Under the pieces are notes generated by a model. The model saw only the letters and a list, made by a program, of their open reading frames with translations. It was not told where the DNA came from and searched no databases. Position numbers and translations under genes: made by a program. A stretch of DNA of 64,000 nt from Chitinophaga barathri (lineage in GTDB: Bacteria > Bacteroidota > Bacteroidia > Chitinophagales > Chitinophagaceae): the NCBI RefSeq assembly GCF_003807585.1, contig NZ_RMBX01000005.1, forward strand, positions 341,040 through 405,039. Reading direction: 5' to 3'. Position 1 is the stretch's first letter. Every line of letters begins with the position of its first letter. Shown here one piece after another: positions 39,720 to 48,988 of the stretch.

Positions 39720-42119
39720 TTAATTACGCACGGGCTTTCCTGTTTTCAGCACACTTTGCAGTCTTTCCAATGTTTTTCTTTCGCCGCTGAGGCTCAGGAA
39801 AGCTTCCCTTTCCAGGTCCAGCAGGTACTGCTCGCTCACGAGGGCCGGCTCGGAAAGGTCTCCGCCGCACATTACGTACGCCAGTTTCCGGGCTATTTTG
39901 GCATCGTGCTCTGAAATGTAGTTACCGAAGTGCGTGGCGTTGATGCCGGTGAGGATAGCGCCCAGGGCGGAGCGGCCCAGTACACGGATGTCCGTGCGTT
40001 CAATGGGTTTTACATATCCCGCGTTCGCCAGCTCAATGGCTTTTTCTTTTGCGTCCGCGATCACGCGGCTCTGGTTCAGGCTGATGGCGTCTATGCCTTC
40101 GCGGAGCAGCCCCAGCTCAAACGCTTCCTGGGCGGAAGTGGCCACTTTGGCCTGCGCGATGGTAAGATACCGCTCCTGTAATATCGGGTTTTCGATCTGC
40201 CCTTCCCTGTATTGGTCGGATGCGCGCAGCGTCAGTTCCTTGGTGCCGCCGCCGCCGGGGATCAGGCCCACGCCCAGTTCCACCAGCCCGATATAGGTTT
40301 CCGCCGCCGCCTGCACATGGTCCGCATGAAGGCTCATTTCGCAACCGCCGCCGAGCGTGAGCCCATGAGGGGCCACCACTACGGGGATGGAGGAATAACG
40401 CAGGCGCATGGTGCTTTTCTGGAACAGGCGCACGGCCATATCCAGTTCGTCGAATTCCTGTTCGGCCGCCAGCATGAATATCATGCCCACGTTCGCCCCC
40501 GCTGAGAAGTTCGCCGCATCGTTCGCCAGTATGAGTCCGCGGAAATCCTTTTCCGCGCGGTCTATCGATTTATGCACGCCTTCCAGCACCTCGCCGCCGA
40601 TGGTGTTCATCTTGGTTTTCCATTCCAGCGACACGATGCCGTCTCCCAGGTCGTAGAGATTGCAGGCGCTGTTTTTCCAGATGATATTGTTCGACTTGTT
40701 TTCGAGGATGATGAACGCGTCTTCGCCCGGCACCGGTTTGTACCCTTTGGTGGCCAGGTCGTAGTAGTACTTTTTACCGTTCTCTATTTTATAGAAACTT
40801 TTCGCACCGGCAGCCAGCATGTCCTGCACCCAGGAAGCCACGGTGAGGCCCTTGTCCGTAATGGTTTTGATACCGGTTTCCACACCCAGCAGGTCCCAGG
40901 TTTCGAATGCGCCTATTTCCCATCCGAAGCCCGCTTTCATGGCATCGTCCACTTTGTAGAGATCGTCCGCTATTTCGGGGATACGGTGAGAGATATACGA
41001 AAACAGCCTGGCATGGAATGCCTGGTAGAACTGGCCGGCTTTATCGGAAGAGGCGGCCAGCATTTTGATGCGCTGCTTCAGGTCTTCGATGGGTTTGGCG
41101 GCTTCCACGCTGGCGAATTTCGCTTTCACTTTCGGGCCGTATTCCATCGTGTTCAGGTCCAGGGTAAGGATCTCTTTGCCGCCGGCGCCTTTGGTCTTTT
41201 TATAAAAACCCTGGCCCGTCTTGTCGCCCAGCCAGTTGTTCTCTACTACTTTTTGCAGGAAGGGTGGTATTTCCATGATAGCGCGCGCTTCGTCGTTTGG
41301 ACAGTTATCCGCAACGCCTTTGGCCACTTTCACCAGCGTGTCGATGCCGACCACGTCCGCGGTGCGGAAAGTGGCCGATTTAGGACGGCCGATCACGGGG
41401 CCGGTGAGCGCATCCACTTCATCTATGCCCAGGCCCATTTCCTGCATGATGTGGAAAATGGCCATGATGGAAAACACCCCCACGCGGTTCGCAATAAATG
41501 CCGGGGTGTCTTTACAAAGCACGGTGGTCTTACCAAGATAAAGATCGCCGTAATGCATGAGGAAATCCGTTACGGCGGGGTCTGTATGCGGGGTGGGAAT
41601 GATCTCCAGCAGCCGCAGGTAACGCGGCGGGTTGAAGAAGTGGGTGCCCAGGAAATGTTTCTGAAAGTCTTCACTGCGGCCTTCCGCCATCAGGTGGATG
41701 GGGATGCCGGATGTATTGGAAGTGATCAGCGTGCCGGGTTTGCGGAACTGCTCCACCTGCTCGAATACTTTTTTCTTGATGTCCAGGTTTTCCACCACCA
41801 CTTCTATCACCCAGTCGCAGTCCGCGATGGACTTCATATCATCCGTGAAATTGCCTGTTTTGATATGCCGGGCGTCTTCTTTGGAATAAAGGGGCGAAGG
41901 ATTGGATTTGATGGCGGCCTGTAATGCCTCGTTCACGATCCTGTTCCTTACAGCGGGATGTTCTGTCGTTAATCCTTTGGCCTTTTCCGCGTCGCTGGGC
42001 TCTTTGGGCACAATGTCCAGCAGCAGCACCTTCACGCCTACGCCTGCAAAAAGACAGGCAATCCTTGAGCCCATTACGCCGGAACCCAGCACCGCAACTT
42101 TATTGATCCTTCTTTGCAT
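39720..42119 (-). CDS. 3-hydroxyacyl-CoA dehydrogenase / enoyl-CoA hydratase fusion (FadN-like)
   Basis: A 799-residue beta-oxidation enzyme. The N-terminal half is a 3-hydroxyacyl-CoA dehydrogenase: Rossmann motif VLGSGVMGSRIACLFAGVG, then DWVIEVVVENLDIKKKVF, GTHFFNPPRYLRLLEI and the domain with DEVDALTGPVIGRPKSATFR. The C-terminal part is an enoyl-CoA hydratase-like crotonase fold (GLILANDAANFSAGANVG, APHGLTLGGGCEMSLHAD). The order, dehydrogenase first, matches FadN rather than FadB. No thiolase or acyl-CoA dehydrogenase gene is adjacent. Confidence 0.9.
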   Translation of the reverse strand: MQRRINKVAVLGSGVMGSRIACLFAGVGVKVLLLDIVPKEPSDAEKAKGLTTEHPAVRNRIVNEALQAAIKSNPSPLYSKEDARHIKTGNFTDDMKSIADCDWVIEVVVENLDIKKKVFEQVEQFRKPGTLITSNTSGIPIHLMAEGRSEDFQKHFLGTHFFNPPRYLRLLEIIPTPHTDPAVTDFLMHYGDLYLGKTTVLCKDTPAFIANRVGVFSIMAIFHIMQEMGLGIDEVDALTGPVIGRPKSATFRTADVVGIDTLVKVAKGVADNCPNDEARAIMEIPPFLQKVVENNWLGDKTGQGFYKKTKGAGGKEILTLDLNTMEYGPKVKAKFASVEAAKPIEDLKQRIKMLAASSDKAGQFYQAFHARLFSYISHRIPEIADDLYKVDDAMKAGFGWEIGAFETWDLLGVETGIKTITDKGLTVASWVQDMLAAGAKSFYKIENGKKYYYDLATKGYKPVPGEDAFIILENKSNNIIWKNSACNLYDLGDGIVSLEWKTKMNTIGGEVLEGVHKSIDRAEKDFRGLILANDAANFSAGANVGMIFMLAAEQEFDELDMAVRLFQKSTMRLRYSSIPVVVAPHGLTLGGGCEMSLHADHVQAAAETYIGLVELGVGLIPGGGGTKELTLRASDQYREGQIENPILQERYLTIAQAKVATSAQEAFELGLLREGIDAISLNQSRVIADAKEKAIELANAGYVKPIERTDIRVLGRSALGAILTGINATHFGNYISEHDAKIARKLAYVMCGGDLSEPALVSEQYLLDLEREAFLSLSGERKTLERLQSVLKTGKPVRN

Positions 42120-42182
42120 AATATTTCCGCTTTAGAATGATGAATTTAGCATTTTTCCCGGTTGAACGACGCAACGAAATGA

Positions 42183-42217
42183 AAAAAGGCCCCGGTGATA
42201 TGCCGGGGCCTTTTTAT
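42183..42217 (-). terminator. Intrinsic terminator of metG
   Basis: Arms ggccccgg (42188-42195) and ccggggcc (42203-42210) are flanked by A and T runs. On the minus strand, the T-run follows the stem 20 bp after the metG stop. Confidence 0.8.
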
Positions 42218-42232
42218 GTTATGTTTTCATGA

Positions 42233-44323
42233 TCAGCTCACCCCGCTGCCGGGCGCTACAGCCTGGTCGGGGTTTACGAACACCAGTTTGCCGTCTTTGT
42301 CTTCGGCCATCAGTATCATGCCCTGGCTTTCAATGCCTTTCATCTTACGCGGCGCCAGGTTGGCCACCAGCGTCACCTGTTTGCCGATGATGGCTTCAGG
42401 CGCGTAATGCAGGGCAATGCCGGATACAACGGTACGCTGTTCCGTGCCGAGGTCTATCGTGAGCTTCAGCAGTTTATCCGCTTTGGCTACTTTCTCCGCA
42501 TGGGTGATGGTGCCTGCTTTCAGTTCCAGCTTCGCGAAATCGTCGTATTGTATCTCGGGTTTCGCGGGAGCGGCGGGGGCTTCGGCGGCGGGCGTGGCAG
42601 CGGCCTGCTGCGCGGCGGCGGATTGTTTGAGGCCGGCGTGCAGTTTTTCTACCTGTTCTTTCACCTGCTCGTCTTCGATCTTTTTGAACAGCAGTTCAGG
42701 CGCGCGCAGGGAATAACCCACGCTCACGAGTTTCATACTGCCGGCGTTCTCCCAGTCCAGCATACGGTCCACCACTTTCAGCATATGGCAGATCTTCTGC
42801 GCGGTGAACGGCAGGAAGGGATTGATGAACACGGCAAGGTTCGCCGTGAGCTGCAGGCATACGTGCAGGCAGTTGTCTATCAGCTGCTGGTTCTGCGCCT
42901 GGAGCTCGGGCGTTTTGGCCAGTATCCAGGGTTGTTTTTCCTGGAGGTAACGGTTCCCTTCGCGGGCCACGTTCATAACCTCATTCAGCGCATCGCGGAA
43001 GCGGAAGGTTTCCAGGGATTCGGCGATCTTCATCTTCTGGTCCTGCAGCATGGTGAAAATGGCGTCATCTGCGGCATTTTTCACGTCCGCGTGCATGGCC
43101 GGTACTTTACCGCCGCAGAGTTTGTGCATCAGCACCATCGTGCGGTTCACGAAGTTGCCGAGGTTCGCTACCAGTTCGTTGTTATTACGGTCCTGGAAAT
43201 CTTTCCAAGTGAAATCGTTGTCTTTTGTTTCAGGCGCGGTGGAGCACAGCACATACCGCAATACGTCCTGCTGGTCCGGGAAATCCTTGATGTAATCATG
43301 TACCCATACGGCCCAGTTGCGCGAGGTGCTCACTTTTTCCCCTTCGATGTTGAGGAATTCGTTCGCTGGCACATTGTCCGGCACGATATATCCGCCGTGC
43401 GCCTTGAGCATGGCGGGGAAAATGATGCAATGGAATACGATATTGTCTTTCCCGATAAAGTGTACCAGGCGGGTATCTTCCTTGCACCAGTAATCGGCCC
43501 AGTTTGCGGTGAGCTCTTTGGTGGCGGAGATGTACCCGATGGGCGCGTCGAACCAGACGTAGAGTACTTTCCCTTCGGCATCGGGCAGCGGCACTTTGAT
43601 GCCCCAGTTACTGTCGCGGGTCATGGCACGGCTTTGCAGACCGTTGTCCAGCCAGCTTTTGCATTGCCCGTATACGTTAGCCTTCCATTCCTTGTGATCT
43701 TCGATGACGTATTGTTTCAGCCATGGTTCATAGTTTTGGAGCGGCATGTACCAGTGTTTGGTTTTCTTTTTCACCGGTACGGCGTCGCTGAGGGCGGAGC
43801 GGGGGTTGATCAGCTCCTCCGGGCTGAGGGAGGTGCCGCAGCGTTCGCACTGGTCCCCATAGGCTTTATCGTTGCCGCAGTTCGGGCAGGTGCCTATGAT
43901 GTACCGGTCCGCGAGGAACACCTGTTTGATCTCGTCAAAATATTGTTCGGACTCCTTCTCTTCGAAAAGGCCGTCGTCGTACATCTTTTTGAAGAAGTCC
44001 GCCGCCGTCTGGTGATGCACCTGGTTGGAAGTACGGGAAAATATATCGAAAGAGATGCCCATGGAGGCAAAAGAATCTTTGATGATCGCGTGGTATTTGT
44101 CCACAATATCCTGCGGAGTTACGTTCTCCTGCATTGCCTTGATCGTAATGGGAACGCCGTGTTCGTCGGTTCCGCAGACGAATTTTACGTCCGCCTTCCT
44201 GGCCCTGAGATACCGTACGTAGATGTCAGACGGCAGGTAACAGCCGGCCAGGTGACCGATGTGAACCGGACCGTTGGCATAGGGCAGCGCTGCCGTAACA
44301 AGGTATCTGTTAAATTGTTTCAT
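42233..44323 (-). CDS. metG: Methionyl-tRNA synthetase with C-terminal tRNA-binding domain
   Basis: A 696-residue class I synthetase charging tRNA-Met. The N-terminus has the HIGH motif ([17 protein letters not shown]) and a zinc-binding knuckle ([19 protein letters not shown]). The KMSKS loop appears as the variant KVSTSRNW. A Pro/Ala-rich linker near residue 570 leads to a C-terminal OB-fold of the EMAP-II/Trbp111 type ([17 protein letters not shown] to [16 protein letters not shown]), which dimerises and helps bind tRNA. Confidence 0.96.
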   Translation of the reverse strand: MKQFNRYLVTAALPYANGPVHIGHLAGCYLPSDIYVRYLRARKADVKFVCGTDEHGVPITIKAMQENVTPQDIVDKYHAIIKDSFASMGISFDIFSRTSNQVHHQTAADFFKKMYDDGLFEEKESEQYFDEIKQVFLADRYIIGTCPNCGNDKAYGDQCERCGTSLSPEELINPRSALSDAVPVKKKTKHWYMPLQNYEPWLKQYVIEDHKEWKANVYGQCKSWLDNGLQSRAMTRDSNWGIKVPLPDAEGKVLYVWFDAPIGYISATKELTANWADYWCKEDTRLVHFIGKDNIVFHCIIFPAMLKAHGGYIVPDNVPANEFLNIEGEKVSTSRNWAVWVHDYIKDFPDQQDVLRYVLCSTAPETKDNDFTWKDFQDRNNNELVANLGNFVNRTMVLMHKLCGGKVPAMHADVKNAADDAIFTMLQDQKMKIAESLETFRFRDALNEVMNVAREGNRYLQEKQPWILAKTPELQAQNQQLIDNCLHVCLQLTANLAVFINPFLPFTAQKICHMLKVVDRMLDWENAGSMKLVSVGYSLRAPELLFKKIEDEQVKEQVEKLHAGLKQSAAAQQAAATPAAEAPAAPAKPEIQYDDFAKLELKAGTITHAEKVAKADKLLKLTIDLGTEQRTVVSGIALHYAPEAIIGKQVTLVANLAPRKMKGIESQGMILMAEDKDGKLVFVNPDQAVAPGSGVS

Positions 44324-44377
44324 TGATGCTTCCTCCGTTGAAAAAATTGTAAATATTCAGAAAAATAGGGAAATGGA

Positions 44378-44407
44378 TTTGCAGTTAACCCAATAACGAC
44401 TACTTTG
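44378..44407 (+). promoter_or_regulatory. Bacteroidota-type promoter for the LD-carboxypeptidase gene
   Basis: TTTG (44378-44381) and TACTTTG (44401-44407) are separated by 19 bp. The spacing fits the phylum's consensus, although the second box lacks one of the two variable bases. The ATG lies 66 bp further on. Confidence 0.45.
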
Positions 44408-44473
44408 GTCATCAAATGGGATAAGATTCCTTCTTCCTCATTTAATCAGCAAAGGTAAACTAAAGCAATTAGA

Positions 44474-45388
44474 ATGATCAAAATTCCGCCCTATCTTAAA
44501 AAAGGCGACCTCATAGGGATCACTTGTCCCAGCAGTAAAATGGAGCTTCACGCCGCCGAATTCGCCGCCAAAGTGATCGAATCCTGGGGTTACCGGGTGC
44601 ACCTCGGTATTACCGTGGGCACCAGTTTTCATAATTTCTCCGCCCCGGACGAGCTGCGGCTGGAAGAGCTGCAGGATATGATGGACGATCCGGAGATCAA
44701 AGCCATCGTGTTCGGCCGTGGCGGGTACGGCATGGTGTCTATCCTGGACAGGCTCAAATTCTCCCGCTTCCGCAAGGATCCGAAATGGCTCTGCGGCTAC
44801 AGCGACATCACCACGCTTCACACCCATATCCAGGAACGTTATAACATTCCTGGCATCCATTCCCTGATGTGCAGCGGCATCACCGCGTCCACAAAGGAAA
44901 ATGTGTATGTGAATAGCCTGCGGGAGGCCCTGGAAGGCAAACGCAGCAAATACGAGGCGCAACCCCATAAGATGAACCGCGACGGTAAGGCCACCGGCAA
45001 ACTGGTGGGCGGCAATCTCACGCTGCTGGCAAACCTCTCCGGTTCCATATCCCAGCCCGATACCAAAGGGAAAATACTGGTGCTGGAAGATGTCGGGGAA
45101 TACCGTTACAACGTGGATCGCATGATGTATAACCTCAAACGCGCGGGCTGGCTGAATAAACTGGCCGGGCTGGTGGTAGGCTCATTTACGGAAGAACGGG
45201 AGACGGAAGCGCCTTTCGGGCAAACGGAATACGAGATCATCCGGAATATGGTGAAAGAATACGATTACCCGGTGTGTTACGACTTCCCCGTCGGCCACCA
45301 GGAAGCGAACTATGCACTTAAGCTGGGCATCCCGCACGAATTAAAGGTGAGTGATAAAGGTGTGATAATCAAGGAGATAAAAGATTAA
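44474..45388 (+). CDS. LD-carboxypeptidase (peptidase S66)
   Basis: A 304-residue serine peptidase of the S66 family that cleaves the L,D-bond of tetrapeptides during murein recycling in the cytoplasm. The nucleophile elbow LCGYSDITTLH places Ser110 at the active site. The expected Glu lies in VLEDVGEYRYNVDRM and the His in FPVGHQEANYAL, completing the unusual Ser-His-Glu triad. The length is typical. It stands alone between divergent metG and a convergent hydrolase gene. Confidence 0.92.
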   Translation: MIKIPPYLKKGDLIGITCPSSKMELHAAEFAAKVIESWGYRVHLGITVGTSFHNFSAPDELRLEELQDMMDDPEIKAIVFGRGGYGMVSILDRLKFSRFRKDPKWLCGYSDITTLHTHIQERYNIPGIHSLMCSGITASTKENVYVNSLREALEGKRSKYEAQPHKMNRDGKATGKLVGGNLTLLANLSGSISQPDTKGKILVLEDVGEYRYNVDRMMYNLKRAGWLNKLAGLVVGSFTEERETEAPFGQTEYEIIRNMVKEYDYPVCYDFPVGHQEANYALKLGIPHELKVSDKGVIIKEIKD

Positions 45389-45399
45389 GTACTTATTTT

Positions 45400-45518
45400 A
45401 ACAACGACCTGGTACTCAATCAGATATGAGGTATCGTTATGGGAAAGTACTATGATAACTATATGATTACTATAGGAGTTACGGACATGAGGCGGACTTG
45501 ATGCGGGGTTGATGCTGA
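45400..45518. repeat. Degenerate tandem repeat between convergent genes
   Basis: The gap between the LD-carboxypeptidase and the hydrolase shows loosely repeated units of about 11-12 bp (tatgataac, tatatgattac, tataggagttac; then ttgatgcgggg, ttgatgctgatt). There is no clean terminator hairpin. It may be related in kind to the array at 31280-31380. Confidence 0.35.
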
Positions 45519-46337
45519 TTACAGCTTCAGTAATGAATCCAGTTTGGCCTGGAACAGCGGATAGTCGTGCAGGTTGTTATGTTTGCCGCCTTTCAGGGTA
45601 AACTGGGTGTCCCCGGGCTTAAAACACTCTTCCGCCAGCTTTTTCCCCGAAGAATAAGGAATTGTTTCATCTTTCGTGCCATGGAATGCGGCTACGGGCG
45701 CCGCTACTTTGGGCAGGAATTCGTTTGTAGGCAGTTTATATTCCAGCATGAGGCTGTGCGGGTAAATGGGAATGGAAGACGCGGCCACATCGGACAGGCT
45801 GTAATAGGGCGATTCCAGTATAAGCCGCCTGCAATCCCTCACAGAGGCCAGTTGCGCTGCAATGCCCGTACCCAGGGACCGTCCGTAGATCACGATCTGC
45901 CAAGGCGCAAAACGGCTGCGGGCCACTTTGTACATCAGCAGAGCATCTTCATACAGCGCCGCTTCCGTAAGCCGGCCGGTGCTTTTCCCGAATTCCCGGT
46001 AATCCATGATCAGTACATCGTATCCATTGCGGGTGAATTCCGGCATGTATTGCGCGTAGCGGTTGATGTTGGCCGAGTTCCCGTGAAAGTACAGCACCAT
46101 CCCCCTCGGGCGTTCCGCCTTAAAGAGTACGGCGCTCAGCTTCACTTTTTTATTAACGGGTATCAGCAGTTCCTGGAAAGGAATGTCAAACTTGTATTGG
46201 TAATTGGCCGGCAGCACCTCCGGGTGAAAGATCAGCTTGTCCTGTACAAAGTACAGCGCCAGCCCCGCGGCCAGGTAAATGCCGATGGCCCAGAGCGCGA
46301 TCTTTTTTAAATTTTTCCGGAGGTCAGGCATTGGCAT
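45519..46337 (-). CDS. Alpha/beta hydrolase, membrane-anchored
   Basis: A 272-residue serine hydrolase. An N-terminal hydrophobic helix (about residues 11-31) probably anchors it to the inner membrane. The oxyanion segment is LYFHGNSANINRYAQ, the nucleophile Ser154 lies in VIYGRSLGTGIAAQL, the acid in HGTKDETIPYSSG, and the His in GGKHNNLHD. The pattern resembles the ABHD13/YqiA-like 'FrsA/BEM46' group. The substrate is unknown. Confidence 0.87.
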   Translation of the reverse strand: MPMPDLRKNLKKIALWAIGIYLAAGLALYFVQDKLIFHPEVLPANYQYKFDIPFQELLIPVNKKVKLSAVLFKAERPRGMVLYFHGNSANINRYAQYMPEFTRNGYDVLIMDYREFGKSTGRLTEAALYEDALLMYKVARSRFAPWQIVIYGRSLGTGIAAQLASVRDCRRLILESPYYSLSDVAASSIPIYPHSLMLEYKLPTNEFLPKVAAPVAAFHGTKDETIPYSSGKKLAEECFKPGDTQFTLKGGKHNNLHDYPLFQAKLDSLLKL

Positions 46338-46357
46338 ATGAAGTGACTTTATTTGGC

Positions 46358-47164
46358 TTAATCTTCTACGTCCGGCACTACTTCCAGCCCGTATTCATCC
46401 GGGGTGAGCAGGCCGGTTTCCTTCACCGCGGCGATCTTTTCCGGGTCGCTGGAGAGGTCCGTGACGGTGAACTGCTGGTGCAGGTAATTGAACGTATGCA
46501 GTTTGCCCGCAAGGCCCGGCACATCCGCGAGGTATTTGATGATCTCGTTCACCATCAGCAGCGCGGTGGCGCCGTGAGTGGCGCCCATGGCCCCGGCGTC
46601 GAAGTTGCGGAACTCGTCCAGCAGGTATTCGTTGCAGCGGTAAGAGGCGAGTATGGGATTGTTGTCCGGCTTCATATTGAATCCGCCCCACCAGGCCATC
46701 CAGTTGTGTACTTCGCCGGTCACAAAAGGTTTGTCCAGCAGGATGCAGGCATCGTTCACCACCAGGTGGGTAGCGCGGTGCTGCGAGCAGTCCACGATAA
46801 GGTCGAAACCGCTGAACACCTGTTTGGCATTGTCCGGCCGTACCTGTATAAGTAACGGGTAATGTTTGTTCCAGGGGTTGAGGGAAAAGAGCCTGCTGGC
46901 GGCCATTTTGGCTTTGTGTTTACGCAGGTCCTGCATATTGTAGAGGGGCTGGCGGTGCATGTCTTCCTCGAGTATCACGCCATAGTCCGCAATGCCTATC
47001 ACGCCTACGCCCGACGCGCTGAGGTATTGTATCACCGGGCTGCCGAGGCCGCCCGCGCCTATCACCAATACCCGGCTTTGCTTCAATTTTTCCTGCAAGC
47101 CTACTCCCATGCCCGGCACCGCAATCGGGTGCTTATATCTTTCCAGTTCTTTTTCTGACAACAT
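46358..47164 (-). CDS. ThiF/MoeB-like (E1-type) protein, divergent
   Basis: A 268-residue member of the ThiF/MoeB/HesA adenylyltransferase superfamily, which activates small sulfur-carrier proteins. The nucleotide-binding VIGAGGLGSPVIQYLSASG and the arginine-finger segment DMHRQPLYN are present. The canonical DxxDN...R segment reads DCSQHRATH, the two zinc CxxC pairs are absent, and no clear catalytic Cys is seen. It is therefore likely a divergent or partly degenerate member whose function in molybdopterin or thiamine synthesis is not assured. Confidence 0.75.
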   Translation of the reverse strand: MLSEKELERYKHPIAVPGMGVGLQEKLKQSRVLVIGAGGLGSPVIQYLSASGVGVIGIADYGVILEEDMHRQPLYNMQDLRKHKAKMAASRLFSLNPWNKHYPLLIQVRPDNAKQVFSGFDLIVDCSQHRATHLVVNDACILLDKPFVTGEVHNWMAWWGGFNMKPDNNPILASYRCNEYLLDEFRNFDAGAMGATHGATALLMVNEIIKYLADVPGLAGKLHTFNYLHQQFTVTDLSSDPEKIAAVKETGLLTPDEYGLEVVPDVED

Positions 47165-47193
47165 GCTCTTTCTGTTACTCGTGCAAAGATAGC

Positions 47194-48537
47194 CTACTCC
47201 TGCGGAAACTCCATCGTGAAGCGGCTTCCCCTCCCTAAAATACTTTCCACTTTGATGCGGCCCTTATGCGCATCCACAATGGCTTTCACATAAGTAAGCC
47301 CCAGCCCGAACCCTTTTACGTTGTGAACGTTGCCGGTATGCGCGCGGTAAAACTTCTCGAATATCCTGGATACGGTATCCCTGCTCATGCCAATGCCGTT
47401 GTCTGCAATGGAGATTACGAGGAATTTGCGTGTAGTGGCGGTAGTGATGCGCACTTCCAGGTTGTCTTTCGAATATTTGATCGCGTTGTCCAGCAGGTTA
47501 AAAATGAGATTGGAGAAGTGTACTTCATCCGCTTTGATGATGGGCTGGATGGCATTCAGCTGAAGGTCCACCTTCCCGTTTTTCCCTTCCAGCTGCAATT
47601 GCAGGTTCTCCACCGTGCTGGTGATCACCTGGTGCACGTCTATCGGCTGAAGGTTGAGCGTCAGTTCTTCTTTCTCCATGAGCGCGGAATTCAGGATGGA
47701 TTCCACCTGTTTGTTCATGCGTTTGTTCTCTTCCTTGATGATGCCCGAGAAGTAACGGATCTTGTCTTTATTGTCCATCACGCGTTCGTTGCCGATAGCG
47801 TCTATGGCCAGCGAAATGGTAGCCAATGGCGTTTTCAGCTCGTGCGTCATGTTGTTGATAAAGTCGCTTTTGATCTCTGATAGTTTCTTTTGCCCGAGCA
47901 TCGTCCGTATCGTAAGCGCGAATGCCGTGACGATGATGGCGGTGAACAGGATACCGCCAAAGATCATCCAGCCAAGGGATTTAAAGACGGTCAGGCTGCT
48001 CTGCGGCACAAATACGTGCAGTACTTCAAAGGTGGGCGAATTGATATTTTCAGCCAGCGGCACGATGATCTCCTGGTACAGCGCGGAATCCGTATCCCGT
48101 TTGTTCAGCCTTTCAATAAAGTTGGAGGAGTACATCTGTATCAGCGCGTTGCTTACGATACCGAATTCGAACATGGTATCCAGCTTACGTTCTTTCATGG
48201 CCCTTTTCAGCAGGCCGGACACTTCTGTTCCTTCAAACTGGGCGCTTACGGGTATGGTCGGTTTGATGATACCGTCCGTGACCGGCTCCAGCGTAAGGCG
48301 GTTAGATGCGCCGTCCTGTTTAAAGCGGTCGATCTTGATACGTGCGATGGGCGCGAGTGCGCGGCTCATCAGTTCATTGCGGACAGCCTCTACGGCGTCC
48401 ACCATTTTCTGTTCCTTTTCTTCCTTTTTGATGTGGGCGGCATTCAGGATCCAGCTATACTGGATATAAATGATCCCCAGCAGGGACAAGGTGATCAGGG
48501 CAATTATGACAGGAAATATCTTCTTTAGTGGCAACAT
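47194..48537 (-). CDS. Sensor histidine kinase (membrane-bound)
   Basis: A 447-residue two-component sensor. Two transmembrane helices (about residues 7-28 and 190-212) flank a periplasmic sensor domain. The phosphoacceptor lies in NNMTHELKTPLATISLAI, and the ATPase domain has LLDNAIKYS, ISIADNGIGM, and GFGLGLTYVKAIVDAHKG motifs. The partner response regulator is not in this window, so it is either orphan or encoded elsewhere. The gap upstream of it contains the candidate small RNA on the opposite strand. Confidence 0.92.
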   Translation of the reverse strand: MLPLKKIFPVIIALITLSLLGIIYIQYSWILNAAHIKKEEKEQKMVDAVEAVRNELMSRALAPIARIKIDRFKQDGASNRLTLEPVTDGIIKPTIPVSAQFEGTEVSGLLKRAMKERKLDTMFEFGIVSNALIQMYSSNFIERLNKRDTDSALYQEIIVPLAENINSPTFEVLHVFVPQSSLTVFKSLGWMIFGGILFTAIIVTAFALTIRTMLGQKKLSEIKSDFINNMTHELKTPLATISLAIDAIGNERVMDNKDKIRYFSGIIKEENKRMNKQVESILNSALMEKEELTLNLQPIDVHQVITSTVENLQLQLEGKNGKVDLQLNAIQPIIKADEVHFSNLIFNLLDNAIKYSKDNLEVRITTATTRKFLVISIADNGIGMSRDTVSRIFEKFYRAHTGNVHNVKGFGLGLTYVKAIVDAHKGRIKVESILGRGSRFTMEFPQE

Positions 48538-48717
48538 GTTACGGATCTATAAAACGCTAAATATAGCGAATTTCCCCACGGGGGAAACTGTTTGCTATAG
48601 CAACTATGATACAAAATTAAACCCTGAAAAGCCTTATCTGTAGTGATATATGTTAAAAAACATCACTTTAACGTAATTTTAACGCAGAATTTATGCTATA
48701 ATTATTGGTTGTCCCCT

Positions 48718-48875
48718 TATCTTTGCAATGTTATCTGGTACCAAATTTGATACTATATAACAAATACAAAAAAGCGAATAAACTTTCTACATACATCGAC
48801 GTGGATTCGTTCCATAAGCGATTTAGATTTTGGTTGATAAAATGGTAAGGGATCTGTCTAGGTCCCTTTTTTTTT
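48718..48875 (+). ncRNA. Candidate small RNA or leader with its own promoter and terminator
   Basis: TATCTTTG (48718-48725) fits the TAnnTTTG promoter element. About 120 bp downstream is a strong intrinsic terminator (48847-48875). No gene lies between. The sequence can pair gcgaat with attcgt near its centre. A short frame from 48729 encodes ten residues and a stop, so a leader-peptide role is also possible. The next gene has its own TAnnTTTG box, which argues for an independent transcript of about 140 nt. The RNA matches no family I can name. Confidence 0.45.
48847..48875 (+). terminator. Strong intrinsic terminator of the candidate small RNA
   Basis: A 7-bp stem with one G-U pair (gggatct at 48849-48855 with aggtccc at 48860-48866) has a 4-nt loop and is followed by nine T residues. 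Confidence 0.8.
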
Positions 48876-48952
48876 ATTTATACCCTCTTATACATCCTGC
48901 TGGTTTCCCGCATATTATCGAAAAAATAACGACTGGTTTGGCTTTTGTTGGT

Positions 48953-48960
48953 TAAATTTG
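48953..48960 (+). promoter_or_regulatory. TAnnTTTG promoter box for the AlgH/YqgE gene
   Basis: TAAATTTG lies 28 bp before the ATG at 48989 and fits the -7 consensus of Bacteroidota. The -33 element is unclear; a TTTG at 48937-48940 is closer than usual. Confidence 0.45.
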
Positions 48961-48988
48961 GTTAGAGCTTAAGGAAAAACGGTAAGTC

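Larger units (their letters stand above)
48538..48988. other. Divergent intergenic region with a candidate RNA
   Basis: This 451-bp AT-rich region separates the sensor kinase (minus) from the AlgH-like gene (plus). It holds the candidate RNA with its own TAnnTTTG box and terminator (48718-48875) and a second TAnnTTTG box (48953-48960) for the plus-strand gene. No protein-coding gene is seen except a possible 10-codon frame from the ATG at 48729. Confidence 0.55.

Noticed and set aside
40572..41924. A 450-codon frame antisense to the fadN-like gene
   Set aside because: Same reasoning: the sense gene has dehydrogenase and crotonase signatures throughout.
42407..44326. A 639-codon frame antisense to metG
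   Set aside because: It covers almost the whole synthetase gene, which has clear motifs. The predicted product is Gly/Val/His-rich without a recognisable fold, so it is a shadow frame.
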